From contig NC_046681.1 in NCBI RefSeq assembly GCF_009870125.1, positions 18,365,001-18,429,000 on the forward strand: 64,000 nucleotides of DNA. Direction: 5' to 3'. Below, piece after piece: positions 33,691 through 46,766 of the stretch. This DNA comes from Drosophila pseudoobscura. Taxonomy: Eukaryota > Arthropoda > Insecta > Diptera > Drosophilidae. Both the position numbers and the translations under genes were made by a program. A model generated the notes under the pieces. The model was not told the DNA's origin. It made no database searches and saw nothing but the letters and a program-made list of their open reading frames with translations. Position 1 is the first letter of the stretch. Every line of letters begins with the position of its first letter.

Positions 33691-36600
33691 GCTCTCTCAT
33701 GAGAGCTTAACTTATCAGCCGCCCATCAAAACGGAGGGGATTACAGATCCGCAGATCTACAGTGGAAGCGGAGGAATCGGAGGCATCGGAGGAGGATGGA
33801 AACGGAATATCAATGAGCAGGGAAGGGGCGAAGGGAAGCCCGAGAACAGGTGCTAAGGAGAGGAGAGGCCTCAGAGTAAGAACCAAAGTAAATAATAACA
33901 ACAATTAATTTAGTTTCAACAAAATTATGGCCATGGCAATGGGTTGGCTGGGGATTCTGTGGATGGATGCAGGGCACGTAGACGGCACGGGTTGCAAGCA
34001 GACCACGAAGTGCCAGAGGAAGTGGCAAGCAGCAGACGGAAGACGGTAGACTGCGGCAAGCCGCCAACCCAACAGCTGCAACAGCCACAGCCGCAGCGCT
34101 CCTTTGGACACAACTTATGCTGGCGGACGGCCTACTGGCTCCTTTTGCTGCCACTGCTGATGCCACTGCCACTGCTGCTGCATGAGGCATGAGGCTAGAG
34201 GAGGCAAGATTTACATGCCTGGTGCATGCCCCGAGCCAGGGCTAGCACGTGCCTCGCATTCAATGCCGACAGTCGCGTTCGGTAAAGGTGCAAACATTGC
34301 AAATAACAGAAAAACTCCCACGTTCATTTATTCGGAGATGAGAAGCCTCCTCCTCCCCACTCCGCACTCCCCACTCCCCACTCGAGAGTGATAGATTGAT
34401 GATCCCTCCCTCTCCTAATATGATCAATCACTTTGCTCTTCACTCCAGAGATATCTGTTGTTCTGTTCTGTGTGGCTGTCTGTCTGTGATTCCCGCCCCA
34501 TGGAAACAGTCCAAACAAAGCCACTGACAATTGCCTTTGACAGTTTTTGCCGTAGTACTCGTATCTTTCGGATGCTGTTTATTTTTTGCATATGCTGATT
34601 CCTGATTCCATGGGAGAGATCGAAGGCGAGAGAGGAGAGTGATTGATATTTCAGGACAAGGCAGGAGCAGCAGCAGCTGTTTTGGCAGCAGACGAGATCC
34701 ATGGGTCTAATGGATATTTAAAGTGCCATTCGATTCTACAAAGGAGGAGGTGCAAGAGGAGGCGCAGGAGGAGGAGTAGGAGGGGGCGCAGGAGGAGGAG
34801 AAGTGAGCCAAAAGAGTCGCAGACTTTGCATCCATAAATCTCTCTTCCGCTCTCTCTGTCTTTGCATCCATAAATGCAATTAAATTACGATTCCCCCGAT
34901 TCCCGCATATCCCGATATTGTATCTTTTTGTCGCGTGCCCAAAAGGTGGCATCGTGCCCCGTGAAACCGGTCAAAAACCACGCGAAACAACAAACCCACT
35001 AATTAACAACGGGAACTCGAATCCGCAACAGAATCGCGGGCGTACTATCATCGAAATTCAAATTAGCAAAGGACCCAAAACAGGACGAAGCACCGGGCAA
35101 ATAATAGAAATAAAATTGGGAATAGAAAACCCGAAAAACCCGAAAAACCATGGCGAAAATTGGCATTTTTATGTGGAATTTGTACGCCCAAAAACCCTCG
35201 AAGGTAAACAACAAATCGAATAACGAAAAACAACAAAAGAGAGGAAAGGGGAGGTGGGGGGAAAGCCACCACGATTTGGTGGGCCATGGGCCATAAATTA
35301 CTCGAATCATTTGGCCCAGAACGACCTCGTCACCGGCCAAAGGGCCACCACTCGAATATCCAACGGGGAAGGCGGGGGGAACTATCTTTTTGAGGAGCGT
35401 AAACATTTCATTAGTCAAAGGACATTTATGCTGAGAGAGAGAGAGGGAGGAGGGGAGGGAGGCAGGGAGGGATGGTATTCGCATTCGATGCTAATTTTCA
35501 GAATATAAATTATGTTCCTTTGACAGTCGTGCCAAATATGGGATACGGATCGAAGTAGAGGATCCACAAACGTCCATAAAAAGAGATGGCTATCGGTGTT
35601 TTCCATTTCGATTGCTATCAGTGTTTTCCAAGGATCGATACGGGATGAGGATCGTCAACCTAGAAGACCACACAACGGCACTCTTGACGGGTTCCTATGG
35701 GGTTCCCAATATGTCAACATTTGCCAACTAATTAAATCGTGAGTGAACATTAAATGCCAAACACTTTTATAAGGAAAATCCCACAAAATCTCCACGGGAT
35801 CTCAAGAGCTCAAGACTCGCTTGGACGTCGCGTCGCCCCGAGGGCAAATCACACACACACACCACACACTTCACACCTCCTCGAACCTCGAACGAACACC
35901 GCATCTCACACCTTGCAACAGACACAAGATTCGCCCAGACACAGACACAGACACATCCTGTGGCGCATGGCAAGAGATCGTCGTCGTGTCACTCGAAGCC
36001 GTCTCTTGGGCCTGCCACCTGCCGGGCTCGTGCACGGGTCTTTACCTTTGCCACACGTTGATGCTACAATTACCTGGTAATGCGAGTAGACGACGACCAC
36101 AGAATACCCAAACACAGCAGAGGCACAGGAGAGGCACAGGAGATGCGAGACGCAGAAGATGTCCCCCGGCCACAGAGGAAGATGCAGCTGAAGAGCTGCC
36201 ACTGCAACTGCATCTTAAAGAAGTCATCAATTTGGAATTGCAACTAAAACTACTATATGTATATGTTTGGCAAAAGGATTGCTACTTCAGCAATCCCTAA
36301 TGCAGGACCAATCATAAAGAAAATGAGAACTTAGTTTTTTTTTAAGAGTTCCCCTATAATGTATCGCAATAGAAGTTTTAGATACACTTTCAATCATTCA
36401 ATTTATACGATTTACCCTTCGAAAGAGAAAGGGAGGAATATCTGGGGATATTTATTGGATTACTTTGGGAAACAAAACGTTTTCACACTGGGAACTACCG
36501 TCCAGAGACGACCCTTCCTTCGTACTGTTGGAGAGAAGAGACGAGAAGCGACCAATATAAATCCAATTAGCACGCCTTTGTCTGCCACGGAACTCACAGG

Positions 36601-37446
36601 AAAAGGAAAGGAAGGAAGGAATGGAAGGAAGGAGCGGTACGGAAGGGAAAAGAAAGGAAACAAATGAAGAGGAAGGAGGAAGGAATACACACAATGGAAG
36701 GAACACTTAACACACTTCATCGGCTCGCTCTCAGGGGATCTTTCTCTCTGGTGATCTCTCGAGGAATCAGCCACAAAAGAGCGGACTGTGGTGGAGGGGT
36801 GTGTGGTGGTGTCCTCGCCCCGAAAGTTTATGACTTGCGCACCTTTTGTGCTCGCAATTAAACGCTATTAGCGGGCATTTAAGGATCTTCTTTGTGTCTT
36901 TGTATCTCCGTATCGCCGTATCGCCGTATCTGTATCTGGTGTTTAGTGCTTGATGGGAAGAGGTCACAAAGGTTAGCCCTCGAGAGGGAGAGGCGAGTGC
37001 TGGGGGCACCACACCTAATCTCTAATAAGCCGCAAGCACGCAAACAAGTTCTCACGTTGCGCAACAAAACTGGAGCAAGAATCACTCTGCCTCCTGCGTC
37101 TGCGTCTGCCCCTGCCGCCTGCCTCCTGCCACTCCAGGAGGAGTATCTCCTGCGTAGGCGCAGCAATGTGGCATGCCCCTGCTACAGGAACTCGCGACTG
37201 TAGATGGGTGTGTGTGGGAAGTGGCTGCTGCCGCGTGTTATTTATGGACTACTGCGAATGTTGCATGCAATTGGATATGGGAAGAGTTCTCGTTCTCTCC
37301 CAGGGAGGATCGGGGAGGCAGAGATGATCGCCAAGAACATGGAAGCCAACGCCCAGTGTCACTCCACGGACAGAATCGCATCAATTTCCAGCACTTTATG
37401 GTGACATAATCCCCGATTCCCCAGACTCCACTCCAGTGGGGAGTCC

Positions 37447-37486
37447 TATAAAAGCCAGGGATCTGCGGCTCCAGCCTTCAGTCAGA
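37447..37486 (+). promoter_or_regulatory. TATA/Inr core promoter of the serine-less esterase gene
   Basis: TATAAAAG at 37447-37454 and initiator TTCAGTC at 37477-37483 with A+1 at 37480. The TATA-to-start spacing of 33 bp is near the fly norm of 30-31. The ATG follows at 37487, so the leader would be only 7 nt unless transcription begins elsewhere. Confidence 0.6.
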
Positions 37487-39408
37487 ATGTGGCGTCTCTG
37501 TGGATTCAACCTGCTGCTGCTGCTGCTCCTCTGCGGAAGGAGCCATTCCATTGATTCGGAGCCGGAGGAGGAGGAACCGGACCCCGACGATCCCATAGGA
37601 TTGAACAAAGAACTCTCCGATCTGGTCATCACGACGGCACTGGGCAAGATCAGAGGCACCATCCTGCCCTCCCAGTCGGGGCGCAACTTCTTTGCCTTCC
37701 GGGGGATACCCTATGCCAAGGCGCCCGTGGAACGACTCCGATTCAGACCCCCAGAGCCCGTGGAGCAGTGGTACGACGTCTTCGACGCCACCTTCGACGG
37801 ACCCAAGTGCCCGCAGCCGGGACTCGTCAGCGAGGACGTGAGCGAGGACTGCCTCCGGCTGAACGTGTACACGAAGGAGCTGCCCAACGAATCGCAGCTG
37901 AATGTCCGGCGGCCGGTGATCGTCTTCATCCACCCGGGCGGCTTCTACTCCCTCTCGGGGCAGAGCAAGAACTTCGCGGGTCCCCAGTACTTCATGGACC
38001 GCAGCCTCGTCCTCGTCACGTTCAACTACCGCCTGGGATCGCTGGGATTCCTGGCCACCGGCACCAAGGAGGCCACCGGCAACATGGGCCTCAAGGACCA
38101 GGTGCAGCTGCTGCGCTGGATCAAGCTGCACATCTCGCGCTTCGGAGGGGACCCCAATGCGGTCACCCTCTTGGGCTACGGGGCCGGAGCCATGGCTGTG
38201 ACGCTGCACATGGTCTCGCCCATGTCGCGGGGCCTCTTCCACCGGGCGATCGTGATGAGTGGCGCCGCCACGGGGCAGTGGACGCTGCCCGAGCACCAGA
38301 TGGAGGTGGCCATGCGGCAGGCGACGCTCCTCAGCTGCCACACGGACAACACCACGGAGATGATTGACTGCATGCGAGGGGTAAGCCATTGGACCTAGAT
38401 CCTGGTCCTTTCTTATCCTTTACCCGATGACAGAAACACTATCTGGAGTACGCGAATACGCTGCCGCAAATGTTCGACTTTGGGCGGAACAATCCCCTGA
38501 TTCTGTGGAAGCCCGTGGTGGAGCCGGACTTCGGGCAGGAGCGCTTCCTCGTGGAGAGCCCTGTGCAGAGCTACCAGAACGACGACTTCATGAAGGTGCC
38601 CATCATCACGGGCATGACCAAGGATGAGTTTGTGGGTCCCGCTCTATGTGAGTGTCCCTCGAAGATCTCCTCCTCAAACTGTAGAGATTCTTCCCATTCC
38701 CAGCAATCCTCCAGAGTCCCTCCCTGCTGAGCACTCTCAACGCGAACTTCGAGACCCTGGCCCCCATATTCTTCATGTTTAACGAGAGCAATCCTCGGGC
38801 GGCGAACATCAGCCAGGAGCTGCGGGAGTACTACTTCCAGCAGGAGCCCATCGATGCCAACCGCTCCCTGGCGGCCCTCTCCTCGCTCTACTCGGATGCC
38901 CTCACCGGGTTCGGGATCCATCGGTTCGTGCATCTGGCTGCGAGGTCCACCAAGGTGTACTGCTACCGATTCGCGTATCAGGGGGGTAGGAGCCACATCT
39001 ACTATCCGGAGGATGCCCCCTACGGGGTGGTGCACCACGACGACCTCATGTATCTGTTTGTGGAGCCATCGATCAGCCGCATGTTCACGGAGGATGACGA
39101 CGAGTTCCGAATGGTGGACATAATGGTCAGGATGTTCTCGGCCTTCGCATACAAGGGGTAACCATAGCAGTGGCCGAGCCTCTTGCGTCTCTTTTCCACC
39201 AAAGGATCTCCATCTTTCCAGGGATCCCAATAAACCCACGGACGCTGCCCTGCGGGACGTCCGCTGGCGTCCCTTCAGCTTCAAGAAGCGCTACTATCTG
39301 GACATTGGCGATCAGCTCGTCCTCCACGAGAATCTCAACTCCGAGCGATACGAGATATGGAAGCGTCTCTTTCCCTTGAATTGGCGCCGCCAAACGAAAG
39401 ATGTCTAG
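37487..39408 (+). CDS. Catalytically dead carboxylesterase-like secreted protein
   Basis: Member of the carboxylesterase/cholinesterase alpha-beta hydrolase family. Four exons with continuous phase: 37487-38380, 38434-38647, 38704-39157 and 39222-39408, giving 582 residues, the usual family length. A signal peptide (1-21, Leu-rich) is followed by an acidic segment (24-36). Family blocks are present: FRGIPYAKAP (71-80), EDCLRLNVYT (120-129), GSLGFL (184-189) and GDPNAVTLLG (221-230). The nucleophile elbow reads G-Y-G-A-G (230-234): Gly232 replaces the catalytic Ser. The oxyanion-loop motif is HPGG rather than HGG. The acid (Glu363 in TKDEF) and His480 (GVVHHDD) are kept. The product is therefore probably non-enzymatic, like neuroligins, gliotactin, neurotactin and glutactin. 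No C-terminal membrane segment. Likely the counterpart of one of the esterase-like genes beside gcm in D. melanogaster (CG3841/CG4382), by memory of synteny. Confidence 0.9.
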
Positions 39409-39768
39409 CTCTGAGGGAAGGGGCTATGTTTTGGGCCCTACTGTACTTGAAATACACGCCACTTGGCCTTCATTCGACTTTGTTTTACTGCCGCTGCTGT
39501 TGCTTAATTTGATCCTCTTTTCCGTTCAGTTGCCAAGTGACGAAGCCAATTGGCATATTTATTGTTGTGTTTTCCTCCAATTCGATGGGTTTTTAGGGTC
39601 TGTTTTTAGGGGGGGTGGGGTGTGTCATCGTCTGTGTGGGTGCATATATTATACGACAGTCGACAGGGCACCAGATAACAGCCCTACGACTCGCACTCGT
39701 AGTACGTGTCGTGCCGTGCATTATGGGTTCTCGTTGTCGGTTGTCGTTGATCGCGTGCCAGTGCTTGC

Positions 39769-40190
39769 CTGCACTGAGAGAAATTACAGCAAAGTTGTGG
39801 ATCAAGTTTGGGAATATATATTTAATCCTTTGGGGCTGATTCCAATAAATTATCAGACTATTGATGAAAGAAAAATATACCTATATAAAGGCTTACGGAA
39901 AATAGTTTCTAAGAGGAGGTACTATTTTTTTTATTGAAACCAACAGAAGGACAGATGGAGATGTCCAATACGTGCATATATGCTACATGGAGTCGGAAAT
40001 TATGCCTTATGTGCGGTACAGCTTCCTTCAATATGTACTGAGCATCAATATGCCAAATCATGCACACGACATGTATGTTGTTCTTGGATTTCTTAGGGCC
40101 AAGCTTGAGCTATCGAGTCTCAGGGCCTTCGGGCAGTCTCTTTTGAATTCTTTTGCATGTATCTCGGACTATTAGTTTCTCTCAGTGCAG
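39769..40190. mobile_element. Putative 422-bp non-autonomous element with 15-bp terminal inverted repeats
   Basis: CTGCACTGAGAGAAA at 39769-39783 is matched perfectly by its reverse complement at 40176-40190. The interior is AT-rich compared with the flanks. No clear target-site duplication is visible next to the repeats. The interior frame from about 39991 to the TAG at 40173-40175 is open and non-repetitive (starts MESEIMPYVRYSFLQYV), and another open frame runs from the left repeat to 39937. They may be fragments of a captured or ancestral gene. The element family was not recognised. Confidence 0.45.
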
Positions 40191-43100
40191 AGACCACCTC
40201 CGCACATGCCACACACACACATACACACACAGCACCTCTGTGATGATGATTGGTGCCACCGCACAACACATCTGTGTTGCTGCCGCTATTGTGTATTTGT
40301 AATTTTATTGCCGCTCTTCTTATCGGAGTTTTCGAGTTTTCGAATTTTGGTTACGCTCCAGAGCATGACTATGTCAAAGGAGAGGCTTCCAACTCGAGCC
40401 CGTGGCCCGTGGCTCGTGGCTCGTGGCTGATGTCCTGCTGCTCATTAGCATACTTGCAACATATGACGCTTGCCACCGCCACCCAGCCAGCTATCCCTCC
40501 AATTGGAAGGCAATCCAATCATGAGTCACGCTATGGCATCGTTGCATCATTGCATCCTGCGGGGGTGCCGCCTGTTGTTGCAAGTTGGACTGCCTAATAT
40601 ATTAATTTATGCAAATTGTTGCAGGCCACTGCCACAGATACCGTATCTGCGATCCAAATGGATCCGATGTATGTCGGGGTTGCTCTTTTTGATCGTTTCC
40701 ACTTTAGGCTTTAATTGTTTCGCTTGTCAGCAGAGTGGCAGAGCGGCAGGGCAGCGGCCTCCGAATGGGAGCATATGTTGCACTGAATGTTGCATGTTGC
40801 CATAATTTGTTAGATGCAAAAGTAGAGCAGGGCAGGGAGGGAGGGGTGGCTGGCGGAGTTTCACTCGGAATTGGCATTCCAATTTCCAGCGAAATATTTG
40901 GACAAGAGGCCAGAGAGTCGCCTCGCATCGAGTGGCATCGCCTTGCAGTAGATTTCGATTTCCATTTCCGCGAATCGAAGCGCAAATAAAGTTGTGAGAG
41001 CGATCCTCCCAGCGACGTCTATGCCCCCAGGGTCTCTCCTCGATATCAGATGGAGGCGAGTGGAGGAGTCCCGAGGCTCGAGGCCCCAGGCTACGGCTGC
41101 ATTTCATGCTGAGACCTGGGGACTGCAACTGTGCTGCACACAACAGAGTGCCTGGCTGTGCCACAGAGACGCACACACGAATGTGTTGCCTGGCATTTGG
41201 CATTTGTTGGTTTTCGGTTTTGGCTTTGGCTTTGGCTGCTTTTTATTGACTGATGGAAATCGCTCAAAAAGCAGTTGAAATTTCACTGCAGCTCTCTTGG
41301 CCACAAAATGTAATTAGATTGCAGCTCCAGCTCCATCTGCAGCTCCAGCTACAGCTCTGACTCTGAGGAGTCCTCCCAATGGCACCACAAACCTCTGTGG
41401 CGACTCCGACTGTGGCACCTCCTTCTGTGGTTGGGTGCAATGCAACGCGTGCTTGGAACTCCTGCTGTCAACATCAATGCGCAGGAATCTCTTCGCTGCT
41501 CTTCTCGCCGGGGCTGTGGCAGCAATGAAGTTGTCTGGCAATTGACGCGCGATAAGCCCCAAGAGACCCATGCCCCATGCCAGAGGCACCGTTTGAGGAG
41601 GCAAGTTTCAGGCGCAAAACAAAGGCAATCTCTTCTCCACTGCAGCCTCTCGGTCGTCGGTCGTCGGATGTCGCTCTTACATAGAAAAATTTGCACAAAC
41701 ATCACAAAACTCATAAATAACAACAACAACGACAACGACAGCAGCCGCAGTCGCAGTCGCAGCTGAGGCCGAAGCCGCAACACTTGCAACAGCCAGAGAA
41801 ATAGTGTCTCCACCGCCTGGAGGGACAAACAGACGGAGACGCAGACACAGACTCCTTGACTCCGACTCCGACTCCTCGGTTTGCGATGGATAATGTGCAT
41901 TGCACACATCACAATTTATGAGTCACTTGGGTCGCAGCAATGCCAGGTATTTATTGGGTGGAAGTTCAGCAGAAAAGAGGGGCACAAAAGAGGGGCAGCC
42001 GGAGCAGCAGCGGCAAGGAGGGACCTGCATGGGTGTGGGTGTGGGAAATGTTCTAGGAAGTGGGTTAGAACTCTTCAGGGGAAAGTTTTCCTCTAGCAGG
42101 AGTAATCTGCATTGCGGTGGCATGTGCCCCAAATCTAAAAGGGAGAGGGGGAGAGAAGTGTTGGTGGTGCTGCTGCTCGGGTATTATCCCAGTTTATGGT
42201 GCATGTCATGCCCCACGGTGCATCGTATACCCTATTATCACCCACTTTTGACCACCGAGCAATTAGCATAGAGAAAGAGAGAGAGAGAGAGTGAGAGTGA
42301 AAAGCATTTAACAGACAATTGCGTGCAGCGTGCCGCATGGGGCATGAGGCGCGTGGGCGATCCCTCAGATGGAAAATGGAAATATGCTGATAAGCTGGCG
42401 AGAAAACCATTAGCAAATGGAGTGGGGTCGGGGAGGGGGGTGAAAAGGTAACAGGAGGGTGGAATCATTTTTAATAATTTCCCCGATCCTGTGGCGCTGC
42501 ATATTGGAAAACCGTTCAAGTGGCAGCTTTGGGCCGACGAGTGTCGCGTGCCACGAGCCGATCGCAAGCTGCGTCTCGCATCTCATGCTGTGGAATGGCT
42601 GGGAGGGGAGGGGATGTCCTGTCTGTCAGCCCCCTCCTGCGGAAAGGATGTCAAGCATCAACGAGGAGTAGGAGCAGCAGGAGCGCGCTCTCCCCGTGTG
42701 TTTTGTCTGTTGTCATCGCGCGGCATCGGGTTTCAATAATAGTTTCATCTCCTGTATCCCCTGTACCTCCTGTATCAGCGATCCGCAGCATCCTTGTTGT
42801 TCCTGCAGCTTTCGACTGGCGTTGGATGATGGATCGTGTTGCACGGTTATTGACTAACTGACTGACATGCAACGGCGCCCTCCTCCCCCTGTGACTCCCT
42901 GCAGGAGGGTGTTCTCTAATGGAAAACCCGAGAGATTCCACTCTCGACTCTCGAGTATCTTTCGGATGAACTCTGACGCTGAGGCAGCAGCAGATTCATT
43001 CTCTGGCCAAAAAAGAAGCCCTCGCATTCCACAGCCCTCGAGTTATTTGTTTTTTATATGTTTTTTAAGGTTTTTCCTGTCAGAAATTCTACTGGTGGGT

Positions 43101-46100
43101 CAAACGATACAAATGTATCTCTACCTTAAAGATACACCTGATTGATGACAAATTTGAAGTATACGAAAGTTGCACTCGAACACTCGAAAGCCCAGCCTTG
43201 ATTGATTAATGGATGATCAATCAGTCGATCAGTCGCTCAGTCGCCTCTTCGACTGTCAACAGTTTAGTTGATCGCTTAACTAATTGCTCAATAATGGGGG
43301 ATCCATCTGCCATCTCTACCTGTCTCCCGAGCTCTAAATATCTGTAGGATCCATTAGAACAAGTGCAGCATCCATCCCCTCGTGGGGCATGCATCCCAGC
43401 CTGGGGCCAGGCCGTGCAGAGCATTCCCTTTTCCCAGAGCTCCCCTTTGGAGACTCCATTAATCAACGCACACACGAGGAATACACTTCATACAATTTCA
43501 TTAATTGTGGCAGGGAAACAGCGTCGTACGACGCAGTGGCAGAGTGGCAGTGTGGCAGCAAAGAAGGAAGAAGAACAACCATCCACACACCACACCACAC
43601 ACCCGCATGCCACTCGAGAGAGTTTCCCACGAAGCACCGAGGCACCGAGGCACCGAATACGAACTGTTCCAGTTGCTGTTTGTCCAAGAGCATGCCTCTG
43701 CCTCTGCCCCCGCCCCTGCCACTGACCATGGGATGTGGCGCTAGTACATTAACCAGGTCTCTCAGGTGCCCCCCGAAGGGGCAGAAGGGGGGGCGCAGAG
43801 CATTAGCCAGTGCGAGCACGTAGATCCCCGTGGACAGCCGTCGAAAGGTGGAACCAGAAAGAGTTACGCTGCTGCAGTTCACGCGAAATTCACCGAATTA
43901 CAGCTGCCACACAGATGCCCCAGTAGCAGTGGCAGTGGCAGTGGCAGTGGCAGCCACAGAAGCAGAGGCAGAGGGCAGCATTCTATGCCCTCATATTGTC
44001 GTAGTTCCAGTGTCAACGTCAACCACGTAATCAACTTACGGCACGGGGGAAACCCATCATCATCATCATCCCTTTCTATTCCTGCAACAGCCACAAAAAA
44101 ACAGAACAGAAATTGCAACAATCCATCCCCCGAACCGGGCCTCTCCTCCTCCTCCTCGAGGCTGTGTCTTGCTTCTCTGAGGAGTGCAGGGACGGGGAGT
44201 GAAGGGAGGGGAGGGGTGCTCTCTCCTCTAATGTTTGGTTTCATTAGTCCTAAGCGACAAATCAAACAGTTTGTGGCAGTTTCTGTTTGTTGTTGTACTC
44301 TCGTACTCTCTCGTAGTGCCTCGTACTCTTGCATTGGATTTTTTCCAGTGCCACACAGATCCATCCGTTGTTTACACTCATTAGTTGGTCCTTCAGTCGG
44401 TCCTCTGCCTGTCCTCTGTGTCCTCTGCCTGGGTCCTGGGACTCACACCCTCTCTCTAGTGACAACTAGCATACGCTTCCTTCCTTTCGGTTCCAGGCCC
44501 AGACCCAGACCCAGTTCCAGGGGGTAAACTGATTTGATTTCCGTTTGGTGTTTGAGGGTGCCATTGAGGGTGCCCATGGACGATGTTTGTTGTTTCATTT
44601 TCATTATTTAAAGCACATTAATAATCACATTTGACAACAGCAGAAGCGGTGGCAGTGGCACTGCCAGTGGCTGTGGCAGAAGCCGCATATCGGAAAACTG
44701 CAAACAAATATTTGCAAAGGACGAGTGCCGATTCCTGTGTGGCATGGCACTTAACGCGCTTGTAATGATGATGCCAGCCGGGGGAGGGGGGGGCGGTTTC
44801 GTTCGAACCAATTCTCGGTGGCTGCGCTTTTTATGGCCATCGAATTGGGTGCAAAAACAGATGGCAATCTATTCCTCAGGGCGGAGACTGGATAGTGGGC
44901 GGAGGGTGTTGCAGTTGATTATTGGTTTGTGTGGCATGTGGCGGAGAGACTTGTGGACTCCGATGGGTGGTCTCTTGTGCATAATTAGGTGTAGGCTTTA
45001 AGGGACAGCATCTCCAGTGTCCCCATCTTCCCCTTTTCGAGGATAAGGTCCCCTTGCGACATCGAGGACAGAAGGAGTGAGAGGAGACAACAAAAGACAC
45101 ACTCATTCGGACCACACACACACAGCCACAGCCAGAATGGAACCCTTTGGAGGAGTAGCCTGTGGCCCTGCGATAGACAGCCAGAGACAATGGAATACTT
45201 ACACATGTGGATTGTTCATTTGCTTATCGAATGTGTAATCGAATGGGCATATCAGTGCACGACAGAAAACAACAACTAAAACGTGGAAAACAATTAATTC
45301 TGTGGCCTTTTGATGTGAGAACACTTTCACCCATAAAAAACACACACACACACACAGAGAGCGGAGAAAGGACCGCTTTTTCCCAGTCGCTTTGATGTTT
45401 GCTGAGCCTGAAGGAGGGCGCAGAGGGGAGGGGGATTGTGAGGCATGCAGCAAGTGCGGGGCAATCATTAATCAAAGCAATTTACATTTGTCCAAATATT
45501 TGATCAAGGAAAAGTATCCCAGAGATTGTTTTGCTCCTCGGGATGCTGCTGTCTGTGTGTCCACGGGATAGGCGCCACCAAAAGGAAGGAATGGGAAAAT
45601 TAATGAAGTTGTTTTTGGGATCCAAGATGGAGAATTTCTCTGTCCACTCGACGATGCCTGTCCGAGTGGCAGATCCTTTCGTTTCCACGAACTCGCATCG
45701 ATCATCGATTGGGGAACGATAATGCGATAATGCGATAATGGAACTCAATCCGAACCTCAATTGAAACCCAAATAAAAATACTCTTTCCCTGGGATCCTGC
45801 CGGACAAAAGTGGCCCTCGGTTCGTGGTCTTCCTTCCCAGAAATTACGCATAACAAAGCGCTCCTGCTCCGCTCTTTGCTCTCTCTTTGGGCTGGGCTGT
45901 GAATCCTCCCCCCTTCGTGCACACGGGGCATGCCACTCTCTCAATTTGTATTGTCATTAGCGATTATGAGCCCCTCGAATCGGTCGCATCAGTCGGGCCG
46001 TGGGGCGTAATCCGATATGTTGACAGAACGCATAAACACACACGAAAAGAGAGAGAGACAAGGAGCAGGAGGAGGAGGAGGAGGAGGAGGGGATCCCAGG

Positions 46101-46715
46101 AGATGGGAACAGACAGAGGACGGATCGGACCGGGACGGACGGCTGACAAGCCTATAAAGCATTCAAAATCCTTGGCGCTACTTCAAAATGTTTACTCCTT
46201 TTGTGAACTCAATAAAAACGTAATCAAACCCGCAGCCAAAGAGGAGAGAAGGACGAGGCCCAGGACCATGGATGATGCGTCACAAAACACAAAAAAAAAG
46301 AGCAAAGGACTCGGAACCAGGTTTTCCATCGAAACGCAGGGAGGGGCGTAGCGAAAGTGAAATCGAGACGCCGCAGCAGCATGTAGATCGGATCGGCAGC
46401 TGGAACACCTTCGCATCATCATCATCATCATGCCCATCCTTCAGCCTCCTCCAGGATCATCGCTCGAGAGGCAGGCTCTGTTGTGTTAGACGCTCTCTCG
46501 CACACACAAAAGGAAGGGGCACAGCCGAAGTCAAAAGGGGCACGCGCTGGCTGCTCTCCGGCCAGCCTCTGCCTAGACAGCCAGGAGAGGCAGGCGGAGG
46601 AGACAATGTGACTGACTGATCGGCGGGTTCCGTGTTCCGTGTGCGTTGTGTGGTATGCTCTGATCCTCACAGATCTCCCTCTATCCCTCTGTGGGTTCTG
46701 CTGTCTAGACAAGCC

Positions 46716-46766
46716 GCAGACACAGACACAGATACAGACACAGACACAGATACAGATACAGACACA
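46716..46766 (+). repeat. (CAGACA/CAGATA)n microsatellite
   Basis: Imperfect hexanucleotide array of about 50 nt in the inter-esterase region. Confidence 0.85.

Larger units (their letters stand above)
27508..37440. other. Upstream regulatory DNA of gcm2
   Basis: About 10 kb without a supported gene. Expected to contain the gcm2 leader exon and enhancers. Notable contents: a cluster of 19 AGATAC/GTATCT hexamers at 28982-30030, (GAC)8 at 29441-29464, (CT)14 at 30179-30206, (GGATCGT)n at about 32425-32460, (GCAGG)n at about 33512-33535, (GATTAC/GATTAT)n at 33657-33690 and single Gcm-type octamers at 29868-29875 and 31501-31508. An unpaired CACTGAGAGAAA at about 32070-32081 matches the ends of the inverted-repeat element at 39769-40190. 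Confidence 0.55.

Noticed and set aside
43766-44527. 253-codon + strand frame
   Set aside because: It begins at GTG, is dominated by Ser/Gly repeats from GTGGCA and TCATCA tracts and has no supporting signals.
45482-45931. 149-codon ATG frame on the minus strand between the esterases
   Set aside because: Non-repetitive, but with no recognisable family, no codon bias like the neighbouring genes and no nearby promoter or poly(A) evidence. It would need conservation data.
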